NCBI GenBank assembly: GCA_963516005.1
Contig: CAUPYP010000001.1
Coordinates: 186,001-250,000, forward strand
Direction of reading: 5' to 3'
DNA length: 64,000 nt
Source of the DNA: CAMUQR01 sp963516005
GTDB taxonomy: Bacteria; Patescibacteriota; Saccharimonadia; Saccharimonadales; Saccharimonadaceae
Shown here: positions 58,967 through 64,000 of the stretch, piece by piece
Position numbering within the stretch: position 1 is the first letter of the stretch
Layout: each line of letters begins with the position of its first letter
Notes under the pieces: model-generated
The model's input: the letters and a program-made list of their open reading frames with translations, nothing else
What the model was told of the DNA's origin: nothing
Databases searched by the model: none
Program-made: the position numbers and the translations under genes

Positions 58967-60300
58967 TATTTCCTCACCGCCCACATTGACCAGGCTCCAC
59001 CTAAAATATCACTCTCTGTATAGCCGTTTTGGTTTTGAGTGTGGCGCTCACTGGCTGGATCTGCCACTAAGAACCGACCGTCGCTCGTTAGTCCTCGCAA
59101 CACCAAGATGTGGCCACGTGATGTCCGTGTCAATGGACCGTGGGCTTGTGATAAAATCACCATTCCACCGCTGCGTAAAGTTTCACGCGCCCGAGCAATA
59201 TTTAAACCGATTTGTGCCACTTTTAGACCATACCGTTGAGGCACGCTAATCAATGAGCCCCACGAAATACCCGCCGGAAAATCCGCAAAATTACGCGTCA
59301 CTAATGGCGTAATACTTTTATCACCAATCAAGTTCGAAATCACAATCGCCAGCGACGTTGGTCCACAACCACACTCAGTAAAAGTCGAACGCGAACAGCT
59401 ACCACGACCGATTAATTGCCGGCTCCAAGCACCTTTATATTGATAATACATATTAAAATTACCCAGGCTAACCGCACCGCCCGCACCACCAAATCCGCCA
59501 CCATCCGACGAACCGTCGCTCGATTGGCACTCGTCATAGCTATGTGCCGTGCCCAACTTAGTTTGATCGACAGCGTCACCCGCCAACTGATAAATCTCAC
59601 TCGCCCATTGTTTGATATTTCGCAAATAACCCGCGGTGTCGTTCTCGTGCGGTGGCGCATAACGCATCATGGTTTCGTCGATGGTTTTAAGATCCTTGTA
59701 GCGTGATTTAATATAAGCATACATGTCGTCTTGGTGAGGCGACCGGTCAAACAAACTATCCGCTAGCGAATTCCATTTATACCACAAGCGAGCGCTGGCG
59801 ATATGAGGCTGAGAGCGAGTAGCGGTTCGCCCGTAGGCATTATAGCCATCGCGCAAAGCTTTACCAGCGCGCGGATCGGTACCAAGTGAGGTTTCCATAC
59901 GGGCAATCACAATTGGCAAAATCGGGTTAATACCCGCTCGTTGACCACCCATCACTGCATATTTACCAAGACCAACAAACGGTGACCGCGGACTAACTTT
60001 TTTGACCCATTCATCAATAGCTTGGGCTAGCTTATCGGGATTTTTAATTTCAATCAAATCCTTCGACAGACCACTCGCCAAACTCTGTCCACTAGCTTCA
60101 CTCGACGACAGCGTTGTGCATTCTTCTGACGACAACGAATCATCCGTGTCTAAAAACATAATGTTATTGCGCGTATAAAACGATTCTTTATTACTAGCAA
60201 AAACAATCGGGCTTAAAAACTGCAGATTAATCGCCAAAATCAACCCAAAACAAACCATCGTTCGGGCTAATGTTGGTCGTTGTGATTTTGCTATTTTCAT
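58966..60300 (-). CDS. Secreted peptidoglycan hydrolase: glucosaminidase-like plus C39-like peptidase domain
   Basis: 444 residues from ATG 60300 (AAGGTAA upstream). Signal or anchor segment at about 12-35 (MVCFGLILAINLQFLSPIVFAS). Middle region (GLGKYAVMGGQRAGINPILPIVIARMETSLGTD...YNAYGRTATR...KDLKTIDETMMRYAPPHENDT) resembles glucosaminidase/lytic transglycosylase folds with a catalytic-type Glu. C-terminal C39-like papain fold: CGCGPTSLAIVISNLIG, SRGHILVLRGL and FLVADPAS give Cys, His and Asp. A cell-wall-cutting protein for self or host. Confidence 0.85.
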   Translation of the reverse strand: MKIAKSQRPTLARTMVCFGLILAINLQFLSPIVFASNKESFYTRNNIMFLDTDDSLSSEECTTLSSSEASGQSLASGLSKDLIEIKNPDKLAQAIDEWVKKVSPRSPFVGLGKYAVMGGQRAGINPILPIVIARMETSLGTDPRAGKALRDGYNAYGRTATRSQPHIASARLWYKWNSLADSLFDRSPHQDDMYAYIKSRYKDLKTIDETMMRYAPPHENDTAGYLRNIKQWASEIYQLAGDAVDQTKLGTAHSYDECQSSDGSSDGGGFGGAGGAVSLGNFNMYYQYKGAWSRQLIGRGSCSRSTFTECGCGPTSLAIVISNLIGDKSITPLVTRNFADFPAGISWGSLISVPQRYGLKVAQIGLNIARARETLRSGGMVILSQAHGPLTRTSRGHILVLRGLTSDGRFLVADPASERHTQNQNGYTESDILGGAWSMWAVRK

Positions 60301-60399
60301 AATCTTTACCTTGCAGTGTGCAACTCTAGTTAATGAAAGCATAGAATAGAGCGCTTGAAGTTTTTAAAACGGATAACAACTCTAACTTTACTCTTTATA

Positions 60400-60408
60400 A
60401 TTATAGCA
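60400..60408 (-). promoter_or_regulatory. Promoter of the wall-hydrolase operon
   Basis: TGTGCTATAAT (-10 at 60400-60405), leader of about 95 nt. Confidence 0.6.
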
Positions 60409-60517
60409 CATTTGGGTTATTTTTGCAATAGAAAGTGGGTTGTCGTAGGAAGTATTTAAACCATAAATTACAACAGTGGTTAACTGTGCTAACCAAACGT
60501 TAATTGCACCATTATAT

Positions 60518-60919
60518 TTAGCAAATTTTCAATGGAAACTTAACCACCCGCCTTTTACAATGGTCATCCCCACATTCCCAATCATAAAAAGGATCGCCAG
60601 CTAATTTCACACGCCCACGATATAGGTATGCATTAGCCTCAAACGATTCAAATAAATATATTTCGACACCGTTTTTATCCGAATTAGCCAAAGTTTTATT
60701 CTGTGCAAAATCTATACTCTGATCACCATTCTTTCCCATACCAGTATAATTTAATACGCCATCTTTCCAATTGTCATTATAACAACTATTATGTTTTGAA
60801 ATAAGCACTAGCGAATTTGTTTTACGCGAGCGCCGCATACCACCCATATTGCCACATTGAAAACTCTCTACAATTTGAGCATTAGTGTATGTTTGATTAA
60901 TGTTTAAATTACGAATTAT
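60518..60919 (-). CDS. Stand-alone SRA-like (ScoMcrA-type) domain protein, non-ATG start
   Basis: About 130 residues. From the first in-frame ATG (60847) the protein lacks the family N-terminus, but the frame runs back to about 60919, adding IRNLNINQTYTNAQIVESFQCGN. The core GGMRRSRKTNSLVLISKHN, WKDGVLNYTGMGKNGDQ, QNKTLANS, GVEIYLFESFE and FPLK matches the modified-DNA-binding domain found beside HNH nucleases. No ATG, GTG or TTG exists upstream; AGAGAGG sits five bases before ATA at 60917-60919. So either a rare start codon or a damaged 5' end. No nuclease domain is attached. Confidence 0.55.
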   Translation of the reverse strand: MIRNLNINQTYTNAQIVESFQCGNMGGMRRSRKTNSLVLISKHNSCYNDNWKDGVLNYTGMGKNGDQSIDFAQNKTLANSDKNGVEIYLFESFEANAYLYRGRVKLAGDPFYDWECGDDHCKRRVVKFPLKIC

Positions 60920-60940
60920 TATGATAACCTCTCTATATAA

Positions 60941-61852
60941 TTAATTAATTAATTGCCTATCAAGCGGAACTAAATCGATACTAGATAAAATATTAACTAA
61001 AATAAACTTGACTTCGGAATGAGCTATAGATGTTAATTGAAGTGGTCGTTTTTCCTCCAAGGCACAATCATATAGCACTAACTCAATTTTATCATCATGC
61101 GTTATAGCAGTTGCAATTTGATGATAGACGACAATTTTTAAGCCAAGCTCTTCATGAATTTCTCTAACTAGCGCCTCTTTATCTGTCTCGCCGTCCTCTA
61201 CTTTTCCGCCAGGAAATTCCCATTTCCCAATCAATTTTTCGCTACCGATAGAACGTTTTGCTATCAAAACTGATCCGCCATCACGAATAAAAGCCGCCAC
61301 GACTCGTCTTAATGCCGGCTTAATTGGAGTTTTTTGATAAAAACTAATCTTAGCATCGGCATAAGTACGCTCATCAGTCAATTCCAGACTGGGGATATGG
61401 AGAGCTGGAGCGGATTTGGGATTCGACAAAATCAGCTGACCACCAGGGGCTAAGACGCTAGCTAGGGCAATTACGCTCAAGTTCTGAGTGTCGTGATATG
61501 GCGGATCAGCAAAAATTAAGTCAAATTGTTGGTCATTAGTTTCGAGAAATTGCAGGACAGTCGCCGGTACCAACCGTCCATTTTCGACGCTGAGCGCCTC
61601 CAGATTTTGGGTTAAAATACCAGCAACCTGGCGGTTTTTTTCGATGAACACGCAAGATTTCGCCCCGCGACTCAGCGCCTCAATTCCCACCGCGCCACTG
61701 CCCGCAAAAGCATCCAACACACGCGCATCAACCACACTAGTGCCGAGTTTATTAAAAATCGCATTGCGAATCCGCTCGCCCATTGGATGGATTTTATCAC
61801 CAGCCGGCGTTTTTAGATTGCGATTGCCATATTTACCAGAAATTATTCTCAT
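60941..61852 (-). CDS. rsmD: RsmD-type 16S rRNA methyltransferase fused to a Nudix hydrolase
   Basis: 303 residues. Residues 1-175 are RsmD (MRIISGKYGNRNLKTP, VLDAFAGSGAVGIEALSRGA, catalytic DPPY in LIFADPPYHD), which makes m2G966. Residues 178-303 form a MutT-like Nudix domain (VVAAFIRDGGSVLIAKRS, Nudix box GGKVEDGETDKEALVREIHEELGL), a pyrophosphohydrolase for oxidised nucleotides. The two activities are normally on separate proteins. AGGAG precedes ATG. Confidence 0.93.
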   Translation of the reverse strand: MRIISGKYGNRNLKTPAGDKIHPMGERIRNAIFNKLGTSVVDARVLDAFAGSGAVGIEALSRGAKSCVFIEKNRQVAGILTQNLEALSVENGRLVPATVLQFLETNDQQFDLIFADPPYHDTQNLSVIALASVLAPGGQLILSNPKSAPALHIPSLELTDERTYADAKISFYQKTPIKPALRRVVAAFIRDGGSVLIAKRSIGSEKLIGKWEFPGGKVEDGETDKEALVREIHEELGLKIVVYHQIATAITHDDKIELVLYDCALEEKRPLQLTSIAHSEVKFILVNILSSIDLVPLDRQLIN

Positions 61853-61859
61853 ATTGCTC

Positions 61860-63905
61860 CTAATTCAAAATTGTTAAATTATCAAATTGGCTAATTTGTT
61901 GCCACAGTTCAGGGTATTTTTGCAAATCGTCACGCACGGTTTGACCACGCGAAGCAACGTCCTGGCGATAGATTTCGCAGGCCCGAGCCGACGCCTCAAT
62001 CGCCTCAAGATTCGCATCCAAATCAAACCAGCCGTGTTGTGACCGACCAAACAAATCACCCATTCCGCGCATATTGAGGTCAACTTCCGCCAGATAAAAC
62101 CCATCATCGGATTTTTCAATCTCAGTTAAGCGCTGATTATCCTCTGTCGAACCGCCTGATAATAAATAGCAATAACTCTGATGCTCCCCGCGCCCGATTC
62201 GCCCACGAAGCTGATGTAATTGACTCAAACCGTAATTTTCCGCATCCTGAATCACCATTACTGTAGCATTCGGCACATCCACACCAACCTCCACCACAGT
62301 AGTAGCGATTAACACATCAAATTCACCCGCTGCGAACTGTTGCATAATCGCTTCTTTTTCATCAGCTTTGAGCTTGCCATGCAAGGTCGCCAAGCGATAG
62401 TTTTTTAGCTCGCCTTTAGCTAGCGCCTGATAAGTCGCCTCTACGCTCTGACGGCTCGATTCGTCATTTGCCTCAATTAGATTACAAATTACATATCCCT
62501 GCCGACCTTGGTCGAGTTGCGCCCGCACATCGTCAAACATCAACGCCTGTTTATTTTTAGGAATAATCGTAGTTCGAATCGGACGACGCGTGGCGGGTTT
62601 GTGACGAATCGAGATAATTTTAAGCTCGTTTTTTAAAACTAAAGCTAGTGAGCGCGGAATCGGCGTGGCAGTCATCGACAACAAATGAGGTTTGAGATGA
62701 GCTTTTTCGGCCAAAGCTTGGCGTTGCAATACCCCGAAGCGATGCTGTTCGTCAATAATCGCCAGCTGCAAATTCGCAAAAGCCACATCAGATTGAATCA
62801 GAGCGTGCGTCCCAATCACCAGATTAATTTCACCATCCCGCAAGTCAGCATAAAGTTGTTGCTTGGCGGATTTTTTGAGGGCGCTAGTTAGTAAGGCGAC
62901 TTTAATACCAAATAAGCCCAAAAACTTCTGCGCCGTCTGAAAATGCTGATTTGCCAAAATCTCAGTCGGCGCCATTAACGCCACTTGTCCGCCTTGACGC
63001 ACCACCACTAGTGCCACCACCAGCGCCACGACAGTTTTACCAGAACCCACATCGCCTTGCAGGAGACAATTGAGCGAATCATCTTTCATCGTTTCGAGAA
63101 TCTGCCAAGTTGCCTTGCGTTGATCATCAGTTAGTTCAAACGGTAGACTAGTGACGAATTGCTTTACTAACCCATAATCAGGCTGAATCGGCGCTGATGC
63201 TAGCGTTTTTCCCTGTTCGGCTGACACCAAACTCGCCAGATTCGCCACCAGATATTTTTCGATTAAATAGCGCCATTTGGCTTGTTTAACCTGCTCGAGT
63301 GAAGTCGGAAAATGCAATTGATATAAGGCATCACTTCGCGCCATTAAGCCCATTTGACGCACCACCACCTCTGGTAAAATCTCATCCAGAATCAAAATCT
63401 CACTCGCCAGTCCAGCGATTGCTTTGCTTAAAAAACTCGACTTCAGTCCACGCACCGTGCTATAAATCGGCTCAATAAAATCCTGCTCCAAGCGCTTCTG
63501 AGCGCTAGCAGTTGCCGTCTGCACACTCGGATTTAACAGCTGAAATTGCCCTCGATTAAAACTATATTCACCCGAAAAATAAAACTCGCCGTGCGCTAAT
63601 TGTTTTTGGCGATACGGCTGATTGAACCAAGTCGCTAGAATCTTGCCCGAATCATCTTCGAGTTCGGCAGTGGTAATTTCCAAAAAACGTTTTTGACCGC
63701 GTCGTTGACTAATCTTACTGACTGATGCCTTAACCGTGATTTGTCCCGGACGAATATCAGCAATCCGCCGAAAAAAATTAACCGTCCGATAATCGCGTGG
63801 CAAAAAATAAATCAAATCAAGCCTGGTATAAATCCCAGCTTGATGGAGTTTAGTTAGGCTAATCTCGCCAATGCCTTTAATGTCCGCCAGCGACGCTTGG
63901 TTCAT
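61860..63905 (-). CDS. recG: ATP-dependent DNA helicase RecG
   Basis: 681 residues. An N-terminal wedge/OB domain (FLPRDYRTVNFFRRIADIRPGQITVKASVSKI) is followed by motif I LLQGDVGSGKTVVAL, motif II DEQHRFG, motif III SMTATPIPRSLAL and motif VI QLRGRIGRGEHQSYCYLL. Remodels stalled forks and Holliday junctions. Its ATG overlaps the preceding stop (TAATG). Confidence 0.97.
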   Translation of the reverse strand: MNQASLADIKGIGEISLTKLHQAGIYTRLDLIYFLPRDYRTVNFFRRIADIRPGQITVKASVSKISQRRGQKRFLEITTAELEDDSGKILATWFNQPYRQKQLAHGEFYFSGEYSFNRGQFQLLNPSVQTATASAQKRLEQDFIEPIYSTVRGLKSSFLSKAIAGLASEILILDEILPEVVVRQMGLMARSDALYQLHFPTSLEQVKQAKWRYLIEKYLVANLASLVSAEQGKTLASAPIQPDYGLVKQFVTSLPFELTDDQRKATWQILETMKDDSLNCLLQGDVGSGKTVVALVVALVVVRQGGQVALMAPTEILANQHFQTAQKFLGLFGIKVALLTSALKKSAKQQLYADLRDGEINLVIGTHALIQSDVAFANLQLAIIDEQHRFGVLQRQALAEKAHLKPHLLSMTATPIPRSLALVLKNELKIISIRHKPATRRPIRTTIIPKNKQALMFDDVRAQLDQGRQGYVICNLIEANDESSRQSVEATYQALAKGELKNYRLATLHGKLKADEKEAIMQQFAAGEFDVLIATTVVEVGVDVPNATVMVIQDAENYGLSQLHQLRGRIGRGEHQSYCYLLSGGSTEDNQRLTEIEKSDDGFYLAEVDLNMRGMGDLFGRSQHGWFDLDANLEAIEASARACEIYRQDVASRGQTVRDDLQKYPELWQQISQFDNLTILN

Positions 63906-64000
63906 TAGCTTAGTAGTTGCTCCTTAGCTGACTGCAAGAATTGATTCATATAGTCACGCACCACTTGCGATTGAGTTTGAACATCGGCATAAGGATTGAC
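63905..64000 (-). CDS. C-terminal fragment of a gene upstream of recG (partial)
   Basis: 31 codons in frame to the window edge, ending DYMNQFLQSAKEQLLS. The stop overlaps the recG start (TAATG) and the frame contains AAGGAG for recG. Too short to identify; the helical, polar end suggests a soluble tail. Confidence 0.6.
   Translation of the reverse strand, partial: VNPYADVQTQSQVVRDYMNQFLQSAKEQLLS

Noticed and set aside
1..64000. Prophage, integrase, transposase or defence island
   Set aside because: No protein with recombinase, capsid, Cas or restriction-nuclease motifs was found; the only defence-related trace is the lone SRA-like domain.

Overview
This window looks like a chromosome segment of a Patescibacteria (CPR) bacterium, most probably Saccharibacteria (TM7). 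The basis is a compact genome with divergent but complete informational genes, no ribosomal protein L30 between S5 and L15 (L30 loss is a known CPR trait), the standard code with TGA used as a stop (against Gracilibacteria/SR1), a type IV pilus-type ATPase, and domain fusions (RNase HII-YraN, RsmD-Nudix). No phage, transposon, CRISPR array or rRNA was seen. One tRNA (Leu, UAG) is present.

Layout. 1-4097 (minus): two MacB/FtsX-type ABC modules in one operon, the last permease cut by the window edge. 4170-28614 (mostly minus): the classical str/S10/spc gene set (S12, S7, EF-G; EF-Tu; S10; L3-L4-L23-L2-S19-L22-S3-L16-L29-S17-L14-L24-L5-S14-S8; L6-L18-S5-L15), broken into at least five transcription units. 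Between the blocks sit tsaD, dut, uppP, a LOG-family gene, a PQ-loop transporter-like gene and several small genes of unknown function. 28688-32447 (minus): a run of unknown small genes, mostly single-gene units. 32575-40576 (minus): rpoC, rpoB, clpP; then tRNA-Leu. 40897-46132 (plus): FAD oxidase, SpoU methylase, hisS, trigger factor. 46415-64000: secreted HNH nuclease, PepN, AlkC-like protein, RNase HII-YraN, thioredoxin-like protein, L19, pilus-type ATPase, L25, a 570-residue unknown, a secreted two-domain wall hydrolase, a lone SRA-like domain, RsmD-Nudix and RecG.

Two styles of gene expression can be read directly. About 18 mostly housekeeping genes have a -10 box (often TGNTATAAT) only 6 to 9 bases before ATG with no Shine-Dalgarno sequence, so their mRNAs should be leaderless. 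The unknown small genes instead carry -35/17 bp/-10 promoters, leaders with hairpins, a strong (A)GGAGGG ribosome site and their own terminator, sometimes folded around the stop codon. Ribosomal-protein units form a third group with leaders of about 80 to 135 nt closed by a long-range stem.

The most unusual items are a roughly 220-nt structured leader (29126-29350), a leader ending in an attenuator-like hairpin before an unknown gene (8307-8417), an RNA polymerase beta-prime subunit lacking both zinc-binding cysteine clusters, and the rpoB promoter embedded in the loop of the clpP terminator. The secreted nuclease, wall hydrolase, peptidase and efflux systems fit a small-genome, host-attached scavenger, but that lifestyle is inferred from the group, not shown by the sequence.
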